Below, one piece after another: positions 1 through 8,690 of a stretch of DNA of 64,000 bases (positions are counted from its first letter, which is position 1; the number at the start of each line of letters is the position of its first letter). The notes under the pieces are model-generated. The model was not told where the DNA came from and made no database searches. It was given only the letters and a program-made list of their open reading frames with translations. The position numbers and the translations under genes are program-made. The DNA comes from JAUVXJ01 sp964433755 (lineage in GTDB: Bacteria > Chloroflexota > Anaerolineae > UBA7937 > B3-Chlor), in NCBI GenBank assembly GCA_964433755.1, contig CAYSSR010000005.1, forward strand, positions 1 through 64,000. Reading direction: 5' to 3'.

Positions 1-39
1 CTCAAAGGTGTAGAATAGAAGAGGAAAGGATAGGGAAAG

Positions 40-465
40 ATGAACCTCAAGAACTGGCTATCAGCCACTCTGGCCGTGGTGACTTTGTTGGCGCTGGCTG
101 CCTGCTCTGGGACGGGCTCAACCGTAGAGGATCCGCTGGACGGGACGTCTTGGGTGTTGGTGGGGTATGGCCTGGCGGCAGTCCTGCCTGGAACGCAGAT
201 CACCGCTACCTTCGAGGATGGACAGGTCGGCGGGTCCTCCGGGTGCAACACCTATGGGGGATCGTATGAGGTGAAGGGGGAGAGCATCTCCGTGGCCAAG
301 ATCTTCATGACGGAGATGGCCTGTCTAGACCCCGAGGGGGTCATGGAACAGGAACAGACCTACCTGGAGTACCTTTCCGGCGTCACGACCTTCCGTGTCA
401 GCGAGGGGCAGTTGCAGATGACGAGACCGGATGGCGAAACGCTTGTGTTCAGGCCCGCGGAGTAG
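40..465 (+). CDS. META/HslJ-domain lipoprotein
   Basis: A 141-residue exported lipoprotein with a single META (HslJ-like) domain. Residues 1-22 form a short signal peptide (KNW, hydrophobic core) ending in the lipobox LAAC, so Cys22 should be lipidated after cleavage. The domain starts with the typical DGTSW and contains the hallmark FEDGQVGGSSGCNTYGGSY stretch (F..G...GCN.Y.G.Y). META domains are stress-linked periplasmic or surface modules of unclear biochemical role, and HslJ is tied to heat and novobiocin resistance in E. coli. A purine-rich ribosome site (gaggaaagg) precedes the ATG. The gene is followed by a strong hairpin terminator, so it looks monocistronic within the window. Confidence 0.85.
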   Translation: MNLKNWLSATLAVVTLLALAACSGTGSTVEDPLDGTSWVLVGYGLAAVLPGTQITATFEDGQVGGSSGCNTYGGSYEVKGESISVAKIFMTEMACLDPEGVMEQEQTYLEYLSGVTTFRVSEGQLQMTRPDGETLVFRPAE

Positions 466-513
466 GAGAGGGTCACGAGCGATACGTTGTTCTTCGGTGA
501 CTCAACACACACA

Positions 514-544
514 GGGTCTGCGAGAGCGCAGGCCCTTCTTGTTT
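514..544 (+). terminator. Rho-independent terminator of the META lipoprotein gene
   Basis: A 9-bp stem GGGTCTGCG / CGCAGGCCC (one G-T wobble) with an AGAG loop is followed by TTCTTGTTT. It lies 50 nt after the stop codon of the lipoprotein gene and before the next promoter. Confidence 0.75.
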
Positions 545-586
545 GACAAAGCCTGGTGGATGGACACGCACCGCATACCACGAAGC

Positions 587-615
587 TTGACACCTGGTCT
601 TAACTGTGTTATAGT
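587..615 (+). promoter_or_regulatory. Sigma70-type promoter for the GAF histidine kinase
   Basis: TTGACA at 587-592 and TATAGT at 610-615 with a 17-bp spacer. It predicts a leader of about 295 nt before the kinase start at 918. No riboswitch was recognised in that leader. Confidence 0.7.
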
Positions 616-917
616 ATAGGTGGTGTGACTTCGATCCAGGGTCAAGGCAGAGGGTTTCCTGGAGTGGCCATTCTTCCACATCGACTTCCTCTCCCACGCC
701 GCTCCAGTCAGTTTTTCCGTTAGATCCACTTTGGCGAAGTGTATCTGGCCGTTTCGGTCGTATTCTCCATGCGGTGCACGAATCGAGCTCATTGACCTCG
801 GTGGTCCTTGGGACGTGCGGAGTTCGCGCTGGAATGCGAGGCGGACGTCTAGGTAACGCTGGTGGAGTTCCTCCGCATGTCCGTATGTAGCCAGGCTTGT
901 CCCGAGGAGGATCCGTC

Positions 918-2801
918 ATGGGTACAAGACTGAATCTGAGCAAGATGCTTCAGCAGCTAGCAGGTGCGATAGCGAAGTTAGAGCGGATCCATGATGAGAC
1001 GGCACGGGTTCTCGACATGGACAGGGAGGTAGAAGCGCTTACTACCCACGTTCAGGCTTTCTACGAGAATGCTTCGCGATATGAGGATCTGCAGAAGAGC
1101 CGCGATCGTCTTGAGCAGCTGATGGAGATTGATAGGGTCATCAGTTCCACGTTGGACTTGAGAGAGGTAGCGCACCACATGCTGCAGGCAGCCATGGAGT
1201 CGGCAGGCGCGGAACGGGGAACGTTGCAGTTGCTCGAGGATGACAAGCTGGTGGATTATGCAGGCATCGGGTATGCAGAGGGCAGAGAAGATGTTCAACT
1301 GGATGTCGGACAGGGGATAACGGGCTGGGTGGTTCAGCATGGCAAGCCAGCTCTTGTTGCGGATGTCAAAGATGAGGACTGGGGAGCCCTGTTCGTGGGG
1401 GTAATGGCAGAGGAGACAAGGTCTGAATTGGCTGTTCCACTTCCGCTGGGTGGCGATACAATCGGAGTGATCAACGTCGAGAGCCCAAACGTTGGCGCAT
1501 TCGATGAAGACGACCAGGTGTTCTTGCAGGCGCTCGCCGGACAGGCAGTGATTGCGGTTCGTAATGCTTCGCGATATGAGGATCTGCAGAAGAGCCGCGA
1601 TCGTCTTGAGCAGCTGATGGAGATTGATAGGGTCATCAGTTCCACGTTGGACTTGAGAGAGGTAGCGCACCACATGCTGCAGGCAGCCATGGAGTCGGCA
1701 GGCGCGGAACGGGGAACGTTGCAGTTGCTCGAGGATGACAAGCTGGTGGATTATGCAGGCATCGGGTATGCAGAGGGCAGAGAAGATGTTCAACTGGATG
1801 TCGGACAGGGGATAACGGGCTGGGTGGTTCAGCATGGCAAGCCAGCTCTTGTTGCGGATGTCAAAGATGAGGACTGGGGAGCCCTGTTCGTGGGGGTAAT
1901 GGCAGAGGAGACAAGGTCTGAATTGGCTGTTCCACTTCCGCTGGGTGGCGATACAATCGGAGTGATCAACGTCGAGAGCCCAAACGTTGGCGCATTCGAT
2001 GAAGACGACCAGGTGTTCTTGCAGGCGCTCGCCGGACAGGCAGTGATTGCCGTTGTGAACGCTCGAGCGCACGAGAACCTACAGGACACGTGTCTTCAAC
2101 TGGAGAGGGAAAGAAAGAAGCGTGTTGATGCCGAGACGGCGGTTGCACTTGGGGACCTCTCTCACGTTCTGGCTCACAACATAGTAAACCAGATCGGATT
2201 CATTCGGGCACGTGCCTCGGAGATCGAGCAGGAGTACGCCGGGGATTCGCGCTTGCAGACCAAGTCCCGACGTGTGGTGAGAGCGGCTGAGGAAGCGTTG
2301 AGTCTGATAGGGGATCTGAAGAGCACAGTGGGCAAGGCCACGGAAGAAGTGCATTTCAAGGATTCGAATGTGAATCTACTTCTGGACAAGGCGAGGATGA
2401 GCGTCAACATTCCTGCGACCATAGAGGTGGTTCAGGACTTGGCGGACGACTTGCCGACCGTAAGAGCAGAAGAAGCGAGGCTCATGGAGGTGTTCCGCAA
2501 TCTCGTCCAGAACGCTGTCGATGCAATGCCAGATGGGGGCAGCCTAGGGCTGGCCACCGAAGACACCGAGAGCGGCTGGGTTGAGATCCGAGTCAAGGAT
2601 ACAGGACATGGGATCACAAAGGAGGACCGAAGCAGGGTGTTCAAGCTGTTCTTCCACAAGAAGAAGAACGATACACCTGGCTGGGGGTTTGGATTGTGGT
2701 GGAGCAAGGTTTTCTTGGAGAAGCTAGGAGGTGAGATTGCCTTTGAGACGGTGGCCGGTGTAGGGACCACTTTTGTCATCAGGTTGCCGATCGACGACTA
2801 G
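918..2801 (+). CDS. GAF-GAF sensor histidine kinase
   Basis: A soluble sensor kinase of 627 residues. An N-terminal helical segment (1-50) is followed by two GAF domains (about 51-215 and 216-380) that are identical in sequence. Next comes a phosphoacceptor helix with His416 and His420 in a SHVLAHN context, then a complete HATPase domain with N box NLVQNAVDAM, G1 box DTGHGI and G2 box GWGFGL. There are no membrane segments, so it should sense a cytoplasmic signal through the GAF pair. ATG 918 is chosen because GAGGAGG (904-910) sits 7 nt upstream; a TTG at 897 would put that site inside the gene. Two receiver proteins follow on the same strand and are the likely partners. The exact duplication of the GAF unit is discussed under findings. 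The family is certain; the ligand is unknown. Confidence 0.9.
   Translation: MGTRLNLSKMLQQLAGAIAKLERIHDETARVLDMDREVEALTTHVQAFYENASRYEDLQKSRDRLEQLMEIDRVISSTLDLREVAHHMLQAAMESAGAERGTLQLLEDDKLVDYAGIGYAEGREDVQLDVGQGITGWVVQHGKPALVADVKDEDWGALFVGVMAEETRSELAVPLPLGGDTIGVINVESPNVGAFDEDDQVFLQALAGQAVIAVRNASRYEDLQKSRDRLEQLMEIDRVISSTLDLREVAHHMLQAAMESAGAERGTLQLLEDDKLVDYAGIGYAEGREDVQLDVGQGITGWVVQHGKPALVADVKDEDWGALFVGVMAEETRSELAVPLPLGGDTIGVINVESPNVGAFDEDDQVFLQALAGQAVIAVVNARAHENLQDTCLQLERERKKRVDAETAVALGDLSHVLAHNIVNQIGFIRARASEIEQEYAGDSRLQTKSRRVVRAAEEALSLIGDLKSTVGKATEEVHFKDSNVNLLLDKARMSVNIPATIEVVQDLADDLPTVRAEEARLMEVFRNLVQNAVDAMPDGGSLGLATEDTESGWVEIRVKDTGHGITKEDRSRVFKLFFHKKKNDTPGWGFGLWWSKVFLEKLGGEIAFETVAGVGTTFVIRLPIDD
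1068..2050 (+). repeat. Perfect tandem duplication of a GAF-coding unit (period 495 bp)
   Basis: Positions 1068-1555 and 1563-2050 read as the same 488 nt at an offset of 495 bp (165 codons), in frame. The identity includes all synonymous positions that I compared. It ends at 1556/2051, where the copies diverge. Confidence 0.93.
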
Positions 2802-3002
2802 CCAGGCTACAGCGCTGTCGACGGGATTCTAGGTCCCTGGTCGTCCATGTCGTTCGCGTCAGCGCAGAGGTTTGACGGAGGCGCACCAGCACGCGTATTG
2901 GAGTTTGGAAGGCGCGTACACTGGTTCACACAGACGTTTGGTGAAGTGAGAAGATGGGGCAATCAGTCTGTCTGCCAAGAGCCGCGTGAGTGAAGGGTCA
3001 GG

Positions 3003-4670
3003 ATGGAAGACAAAGGCACAGTTCTGGTTGTTGAAGACACAACGAACTGGCAAGAGCTACTCACCGAAGAGCTTGTGAGCAAGGGGTATCACGTGGAGCT
3101 TGCGGCCAGTTATGATGAGGCGATGGGCAAGCTCCGCAAGCGGCTTCCGCTCGTGGCTATCATTGACTACTGTCTGAGCAAGACGGATCCAACGAATACA
3201 GACGGAGAGAGTGTGCTTGAGGAAATCGCGAAGCTCAATGAGGGGACGACGCGAATAATCGTGAGCGGCCATGCGACACTAGAGCTAGCTCGCACGGCAT
3301 ACAGACAACACGGTGCCTTCAATGTCCTGCAGAAGGAATCGTTTGATACCCAGGAGTACCTACGGATTGTGGAGAGCGGGGTCGAGGCAGCCAGAAAGGA
3401 GACACGAGCATCTCGTAGCAGCGAGGCGGCTTTAAGGGATGCGTACGAGAACTCCAGGAGTGAGCTAGACGATTTCCAGAGAGTCCAGGTGCTCGACCTT
3501 ATGCGGGAGCACGGATTCGTCGAGGAGGTGTTTGCAGGTCTGCCGCCTATCACGTTTGGACGGATCACCACCACTGGGACCACCAAGAGTGGCATCGGCG
3601 GACTGGTTGTAAGGGTACATGGCTGGAGCAGGGGGCTGGGGAAATCGATCGTCATTGCCATCGGCCCGCGGCAGCTAGTGGAGCGAGAGAACGAGAATCA
3701 CGACAAGTACCTGGGGGAGCCTCAGTTGTCTGAGGGGAAGGTCGGTACCCAGAAGCTTCGGTTCGTTCAATCAGACCATCAGGGCGGTGTCGTCTACTGC
3801 CTTGAGGGTGCAAGCCATCGTGCCATCCCCACTCTTGCCGAGTACTTTCGGAGTGAAGAAACTGATGCAGTCCTGTTGGCCCTTGACGATCTTTTCTTGC
3901 ATAGGTATCCAACCCTCTACCATGGGAACTCGGAGACACAAGCGGAGGCCGATCTCTCTGATATGTACGGAGAACCTTTTCGTGAAGAGAGGATCCGCCA
4001 AGAAAAGCAGGAGGAGTTGGAGGAGGCTGAGGAGCAACAGTATCTCGCTCAGATGGACGAAGAGGACAGGATACTGTACCTGCAGGAGAAGCAGAAGGAT
4101 CTTGAGGAGCGACGCACGCCTTCTTTCAGGTTGTACGGGTTGAAGCGCACCTTTGTGGACCCGCTGTGCTCCATCAGGGACATGAGCTTCAGGTTCCGGA
4201 CATTCCTCCGCGTCGCACACGGAGACCTGGGGCCTGAAAACGCTCTAGTCGGGCAAGATAGTACGACGTGGCTGATTGGGTTTGGGCGAACCGGCGAGAA
4301 TCATTACCTATACGACTTCGTCCGGCTGGAAACCGGTCTGAGGTTCCAGCTGCTGCAGAGTAGGGACGCTAGAGCCTTGTACGAATTCGAGAGTGCCTTG
4401 GTGTCCCAGAAGCGTTTCGATGAAGACCCGGCGTTTGCCGACAGCTATCGCGTTCCAGAGCTGGCAAGAGCCTTCAGTGCCGTCGTGAGGGTTCGGCAGC
4501 TTGCGTGGAAGGTGGCGAGACCACCGACTTCGGACATGAAAGAGTACTACGCATCTCTTCTCCTGCAAACGGTGAACCTGCTGCAATATGCCCACTTGCG
4601 GCCCGGAATTGAGGACCATGCACGACTTTCCGCTGCAGTCATTGCAGAGCGCTTGAGTGCATGGAGCTAG
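3003..4670 (+). CDS. Response regulator fused to a degenerate kinase-like (TCAD9-like) domain
   Basis: The N-terminal receiver domain has the acidic pair E11-D12, phosphoacceptor D55, switch Ser88 and Lys111, so it can probably be phosphorylated. From about residue 165 the protein resembles an aminoglycoside-phosphotransferase or kinase-like fold: a catalytic-loop motif HGDLGPEN (406-413), then GFG (426-428) where DFG is expected, and a DF.RLE motif after it. In the N-lobe the segment IVIAIGPRQLVERENENH has Ala where an ATP-binding Lys is expected. An acidic/Gln-rich coiled insert lies at about 325-380. This layout recalls the ternary-complex-associated domain 9 of NTPase-centred conflict systems; that match is from memory and is an inference. 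It probably works as a phosphorylation-controlled pseudokinase or scaffold. It lies 200 nt after the kinase gene. Confidence 0.7.
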   Translation: MEDKGTVLVVEDTTNWQELLTEELVSKGYHVELAASYDEAMGKLRKRLPLVAIIDYCLSKTDPTNTDGESVLEEIAKLNEGTTRIIVSGHATLELARTAYRQHGAFNVLQKESFDTQEYLRIVESGVEAARKETRASRSSEAALRDAYENSRSELDDFQRVQVLDLMREHGFVEEVFAGLPPITFGRITTTGTTKSGIGGLVVRVHGWSRGLGKSIVIAIGPRQLVERENENHDKYLGEPQLSEGKVGTQKLRFVQSDHQGGVVYCLEGASHRAIPTLAEYFRSEETDAVLLALDDLFLHRYPTLYHGNSETQAEADLSDMYGEPFREERIRQEKQEELEEAEEQQYLAQMDEEDRILYLQEKQKDLEERRTPSFRLYGLKRTFVDPLCSIRDMSFRFRTFLRVAHGDLGPENALVGQDSTTWLIGFGRTGENHYLYDFVRLETGLRFQLLQSRDARALYEFESALVSQKRFDEDPAFADSYRVPELARAFSAVVRVRQLAWKVARPPTSDMKEYYASLLLQTVNLLQYAHLRPGIEDHARLSAAVIAERLSAWS

Positions 4671-4822
4671 ACAGTTGATCACGTGGTCGAGCCTTAGTCT
4701 GCGGACAGACGCTCAATACATCACCTGAGGCACGGATCGGTCATCGGACGTATGGTGATGACTGCGTAGGGCTGATCGCCAGTTCGCGGGGGTGGGTTCA
4801 AGTCTCCGATGGAGGGAGGAGG

Positions 4823-5623
4823 ATGGTGAAGGGGCAAGCCACAATACTGATAGTTGATGACTGCAAGGGTTGGCAGCAAATCCTCAGTACGCTCTGCGAG
4901 TCGATTGGCCACCAACCTCATGTGGTCGGAGGTTTTCACGAGGCTTTGATGGCACTGAGACAGACGGCCTTTGATTTGGCGATAATTGATCTCTGGATAG
5001 ACGGTGCGCCTAAGATGGAAATCGGCAAGAATCTGGTTCTGCATGTCCGCGAGCACTACAGCGACTTGCCCGTGATTGTGATAAGCGCCGATGCCCCTTC
5101 TGGATGGGTGAGAGATGCACTGCTGGAGTGGGGAGTGCACGACTTTGTGGAGAAGGGTACGTACGATCCGGGGCGCATGATGGAGATGATCCATCGTTTG
5201 CTGTCCAAGGGAGGAGGACCTAGCCTGATGGCTGATAGCACACTACGGAGGTTGCTAGCTCTGCAAGCCGAGACGGTAGCCCTAGCGAATCGCATGGACG
5301 AGCTTGACCAACAGTTGGATTCGGGTCTGATCGATATCGGTCGATATGCGAAGTTGAAGGCACACCTAGATACCGGAAGGCTACAACTGGTTGGGGAACT
5401 CCAGCTCGTCTTGAGGGGCACGTCCGCCAGCGCGCTGAGTCAGGTGCTTGAGTACGAAAAGGGCGGCGACTTGGCCCAGGCTGGCGCGACGCTCGAACGT
5501 CTCGCGGAGGAGAAGGGCTGGTCGAACACAGTTCGGGAACAGATTGAGAAGCACAAAGGCGCGATGGTAGGTCTGATTATCACCATTGCTATCGATATCA
5601 TCCGCAGGGGTCTGGGTTCGTGA
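4823..5623 (+). CDS. Receiver-domain protein with helical C-terminal half
   Basis: A 266-residue response regulator. The receiver (1-125) has D12/D13, phosphoacceptor D56, Ser87 and Lys110. It shares with the preceding regulator an aromatic-Gln pair right after the acidic pocket (NWQ and GWQ), which suggests a common origin. Residues 130-245 are predicted to be helical with no DNA-binding motif that I recognise. The end has a hydrophobic stretch (about 246-259, MVGLIITIAIDII) that could touch the membrane or form a helical bundle. A strong ribosome site GGAGGGAGGAGG directly precedes the ATG. It is probably the output or phosphate-sink partner of the upstream kinase. Its target is unknown. 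Confidence 0.75.
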   Translation: MVKGQATILIVDDCKGWQQILSTLCESIGHQPHVVGGFHEALMALRQTAFDLAIIDLWIDGAPKMEIGKNLVLHVREHYSDLPVIVISADAPSGWVRDALLEWGVHDFVEKGTYDPGRMMEMIHRLLSKGGGPSLMADSTLRRLLALQAETVALANRMDELDQQLDSGLIDIGRYAKLKAHLDTGRLQLVGELQLVLRGTSASALSQVLEYEKGGDLAQAGATLERLAEEKGWSNTVREQIEKHKGAMVGLIITIAIDIIRRGLGS

Positions 5624-6255
5624 TTCCTAACCTGCGATTCTGTGGTTCTCTCACGACAGGCAGTGACCCAGGCGTGAAATAGACCCGCCGACGCACGACT
5701 GTACGTGTCTGCAAGCGAGAACATAAGCCACCCGTCGTGATATTGATCCCGCACATCGGCTCCATAGATCCGAACCTGACATGCGTACGCCTTCCTGCAT
5801 GTTCCATAACTCGGGCTCTTGAGCAGCGGCTGCCACGACACTTGTACCCCTTGAGCCGCCCTTGCTGCGCCAACCGTCCATCTGTTCACGGGTGGTCGGT
5901 CCGCGCTAGGCTCATCAGCATTCCGTCCACGCCCAGTATGGCTACGACCCCATTGATGCCCTTCACCGGATCTCCCACGGCCGGGTCTCCTCGCATCTCC
6001 TGATTCGCGAGAGATTCAACGTCTTACAGAGTGCGTCCAGGAATCAGCTCGATGGAGTACGGCTTGTGGGTCGAACAGGCCAGGGGTTGTTGCAGTGGTT
6101 GAGCGATCTTCTTGGTTAGTACCACCTTACGTCGTGACACCGCCCAAAGTCGCCAGCACCGACACCCCTATGCCCCCTATGACTGAACGGGCGCAGGATT
6201 CAGCTTCAATTGCTCACGTACCAACCCACGCCGGCCTCGCGTATCCTTGGCCCAC
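5624..6255 (+). other. Gene-poor interval after the signalling island
   Basis: About 630 nt with no convincing gene. Codon usage in all frames is unlike that of the neighbours and no frame has both a ribosome site and a recognisable product. It may hold decayed sequence, because short stretches on the minus strand (for example 5886-5996) read like a protein remnant without family identity. Confidence 0.5.
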
Positions 6256-6284
6256 TTGGGAATGTGACTCCTGTGAGCTATAAT
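6256..6284 (+). promoter_or_regulatory. Sigma70-type promoter of the saccharopine-dehydrogenase-like gene
   Basis: TTGGGA at 6256-6261 and a perfect TATAAT at 6279-6284 with a 17-bp spacer, giving a leader of about 85 nt before the GTG at 6377. Confidence 0.65.
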
Positions 6285-6376
6285 CGCTCTCGTCTCATCG
6301 GCATCGTACAGCATGGCTGCGGAGGTGCTCTCCGCAGCCGATGCATGAACTGGTGACGGTTGACAGGAGGTAGGTC

Positions 6377-7618
6377 GTGAGAGTCTTGGTATTCGGAGGG
6401 TCCGGTGCCATGGGAAGGGCGATTGCCTGGGACCTGGCGCAGGATAGCGACGTCAAAGCTGTAGGCATTGTAGGGAGACGAAAGGAGACGCTGGAGCAGA
6501 CTAAGGCGTGGATCGGCAGCGGCAAGGTCATACCACAGCCCCTGGACGTCCTCAATAGAGAAGAGACCAAGACACTGATGGGTCTGTATGATGTGGGCAT
6601 CTTGGCTGTCCCCACCAGACAGACCAGCTACAGTCTCGTCCACAGTGCGGTGGAGGCGCGCCTCAACGTGGTCGATATGCTGGAGGAGTACCATCGCCGG
6701 CCCGACGCCTATGAGACCGAGGGTTTGATGCTCCCCGAGGGTATGAGCCTCAACGAGTACGGTGATTGGATCCACGAAATGGCGATCAAGAACGGCGTGA
6801 CCTTCGTCGATGGCATGGGTTTTGCGCCGGGCTTGAGCAATGTCACCGTCGGCGAAGGGATCAGGAAGCTGGACCAGGTGGAGACGGCTGTGGCCAGGGT
6901 GGGTGGGATCCCCTCCAAGGAGGCAGCACAGAGGCATCCCCTGAGGTACATGATCAGCTGGGCCTTCGCGCACGTGCTGCGCGAGTACATGGTCAAGCTC
7001 AACGTGCTCAAGGGCGGCAAGGTGGTGGAGGTGCCGGCCCTCATCGATCGCGAGCGGTTCCGGTTCGACAAGTTCGGCGTGGACGAGGAGTTGGAGTGCG
7101 CGGTGACGCCTGGGATGCCCAGCTTCATCTTCACCAGGTCGGAGTTGAAGGAGTTTGCCGAGAAGACCATCCGATGGCCGGGTCACTTCGACGGCGTGGA
7201 CACGCTGAAGGAGTGTGGCCTGCTGGACCTGGAGCCGGTGGATTTTGCGGGCCAGAGGATCGTTCCGCGCGAGTTCCTGCTGAGTATGATCACGCCGAGG
7301 CTCCAACGTCATGAGGGTGAGACGGACGTCTGCGTGATGTTCAACTCGGTGGAGGGGAAGAAGGACGGCAAGAAGACCCGCATCGACTACTACATGTGGG
7401 ACGTGGCGGACACGGAGCTAGGCTTCTCCGCCATGCAGCGAGTGACGGGGTTCCCGTGTGCCATAGCGGCCGTGATGATCGGGAAAGGGGCGATCCAGGA
7501 GAAGGGGATCGTGCCTCCCGAGGATTGTATCAAGGGGGACCTGTACGACGAGTTCATGGACGAGCTGGCCAAGAGGAACATCAATATCCTGGAGGAGGTT
7601 AGCGAAGTGGAGGGGTAG
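6377..7618 (+). CDS. Saccharopine dehydrogenase-like NAD(P)-binding oxidoreductase
   Basis: A 413-residue member of the saccharopine dehydrogenase / homospermidine synthase-like family. It opens directly with a Rossmann dinucleotide site, VFGGSGAMGRA (residues 4-14), followed by a catalytic-domain region typical of Lys9-type enzymes. GTG 6377 is supported by AGGAGG at 6365-6370. Family members reduce or oxidise C-N bonds between an amino acid and a keto or aldehyde substrate, for example saccharopine. Beside ornithine carbamoyltransferase and, further on, ornithine aminotransferase, a role in lysine/ornithine-type amino-acid breakdown is plausible, but the substrate cannot be read from the sequence. 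Lysine 2-aminoadipate-pathway enzymes and carboxynorspermidine-type enzymes are alternatives. Confidence 0.75.
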   Translation: MRVLVFGGSGAMGRAIAWDLAQDSDVKAVGIVGRRKETLEQTKAWIGSGKVIPQPLDVLNREETKTLMGLYDVGILAVPTRQTSYSLVHSAVEARLNVVDMLEEYHRRPDAYETEGLMLPEGMSLNEYGDWIHEMAIKNGVTFVDGMGFAPGLSNVTVGEGIRKLDQVETAVARVGGIPSKEAAQRHPLRYMISWAFAHVLREYMVKLNVLKGGKVVEVPALIDRERFRFDKFGVDEELECAVTPGMPSFIFTRSELKEFAEKTIRWPGHFDGVDTLKECGLLDLEPVDFAGQRIVPREFLLSMITPRLQRHEGETDVCVMFNSVEGKKDGKKTRIDYYMWDVADTELGFSAMQRVTGFPCAIAAVMIGKGAIQEKGIVPPEDCIKGDLYDEFMDELAKRNINILEEVSEVEG

Positions 7619-7667
7619 CGTCCCCTCGCCGCCACCCTTCTCCCCGCGACTGAGGGAGGGAGCCGAT

Positions 7668-7703
7668 CCTTCGATACGCGCCCTCGCTACTCAGGATGCT
7701 TAC
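7668..7703 (+). repeat. Dispersed TTCGATACG...CTACTC element, single copy
   Basis: CCTTCGATACG, then CTCGCTACTCAGGATGCTTA. It is related to the two copies at 49318 and 49479, and all three are intergenic. Confidence 0.5.
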
Positions 7704-7724
7704 CTTGTGGGTTAAGAGGCCGTA

Positions 7725-8690
7725 GTGAGACACCTGTTGAGCCTTGCCGATCTAGGCGCGGACGAGGTGTGGGGCTTGCTGCGCCTGGCCGGTGAGCTCA
7801 AGGAAGAGTGGAAGGCGGGAGGCAACCGCCCCCTGCTGGCAGGCAAGAGCCTGGCGCTGCTCTTTCAAAGACCATCTCTGCGCACCAGAGTCTCTTTCGA
7901 CCTGGCCATGAGCTCTCTTGGTGGTCGAACGGTGTACCTCTCGCCTGAGGAAGTCCAGTTGGGCTGGCGGGAGAGCGCGAAGGACGTAGGCCGTGTCCTG
8001 AGCAGGTACGTGGATGCCGTGGTGGCGCGCCTTCGCGATCACGGCGAATTGGAGGAGTTCGCTGCCAGCGCCTCGGTGCCCATCATCAACGGCCTCTCCA
8101 ACCACGTTCATCCCTGCGAGATCCTGGGTGACCTGTTCACCATCCACGAGAAGAGGGGTAGGTTGCAGGGCTCGAAGCTGGCCTACGTGGGCGATGGCAA
8201 CAACATCGCCCACTCGCTGATCCTGGGCGCTGGCAAGGTAGGGATGGAGATCTGTGTGGCCACGCCGGAGGGGTACGAACCACGCCCCGAGGCCGTGCGA
8301 CAAGGCCAGCAGTCTGCCAGGGAGACCGGGGCCAGGATCACGGTGGTCAGGGATCCTCGGAGGGCGGTGAAGGACGCGGAGATCATCTATACAGACGTCT
8401 GGGCCAGCATGGGCCAGGAGGGAGAACGAGAGGCGCGGCTTCGTACCTTCCAGCCCTACCAGGTTAACAGGGATCTGGTGGCTCTGGCGGACCCTGGGGT
8501 TATGGTGATGCACTGTCTCCCCGCCCACCGTGGGGAGGAGATCACCGGCGAGGTGCTCGACGGTCCCTTCTCCATCGTCCAGGATCAGGCAGAGAACAAG
8601 CTGCACATGCACAAGGCTATTCTGGCCTGGGTGATGTCGGATGGAGGATCGCCTTCCGTTCCTGGAACTGAGGAGGCAGACGTGGGATGA
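7725..8690 (+). CDS. argF: Ornithine carbamoyltransferase
   Basis: Cytosolic transcarbamylase (321 residues) that transfers carbamoyl from carbamoyl phosphate to ornithine to make citrulline, or runs the reverse catabolic reaction. Family motifs are visible: the carbamoyl-phosphate site FQRPSLRTR (usually S-T-R-T-R, here Leu for Thr), HPCEILGD in place of HPCQ.LAD, the ornithine-binding SMG loop in DVWASMGQE, and HCLPAHRG with the catalytic Cys. The start is GTG. The stop overlaps the next ATG (ATGA), so it is co-translated with the URO-D-like gene. With ornithine aminotransferase and a hydroxyproline dehydratase-like enzyme nearby, it may work catabolically. Putrescine or YgeW-type transcarbamylases are less likely, given the SMG loop. 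Confidence 0.85.
   Translation: MRHLLSLADLGADEVWGLLRLAGELKEEWKAGGNRPLLAGKSLALLFQRPSLRTRVSFDLAMSSLGGRTVYLSPEEVQLGWRESAKDVGRVLSRYVDAVVARLRDHGELEEFAASASVPIINGLSNHVHPCEILGDLFTIHEKRGRLQGSKLAYVGDGNNIAHSLILGAGKVGMEICVATPEGYEPRPEAVRQGQQSARETGARITVVRDPRRAVKDAEIIYTDVWASMGQEGEREARLRTFQPYQVNRDLVALADPGVMVMHCLPAHRGEEITGEVLDGPFSIVQDQAENKLHMHKAILAWVMSDGGSPSVPGTEEADVG

Noticed and set aside
978..2072. A long minus-strand open frame (364 codons) opposite the GAF kinase
   Set aside because: It is a mirror of the duplicated GAF DNA, repeats with the same period, and has no ribosome site or family resemblance.
5886..5996. A 36-residue minus-strand frame (GDPVKGINGVVAILG...) in the gene-poor interval
   Set aside because: It reads somewhat like protein, but it is short, lacks a proper ribosome site and matches no family I know. 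It is kept only as a possible remnant.
6278..7312. A 344-codon minus-strand frame opposite the saccharopine-dehydrogenase-like gene
   Set aside because: Codon use is that of an antisense shadow in high-GC DNA; the plus-strand gene has a Rossmann motif and a promoter.
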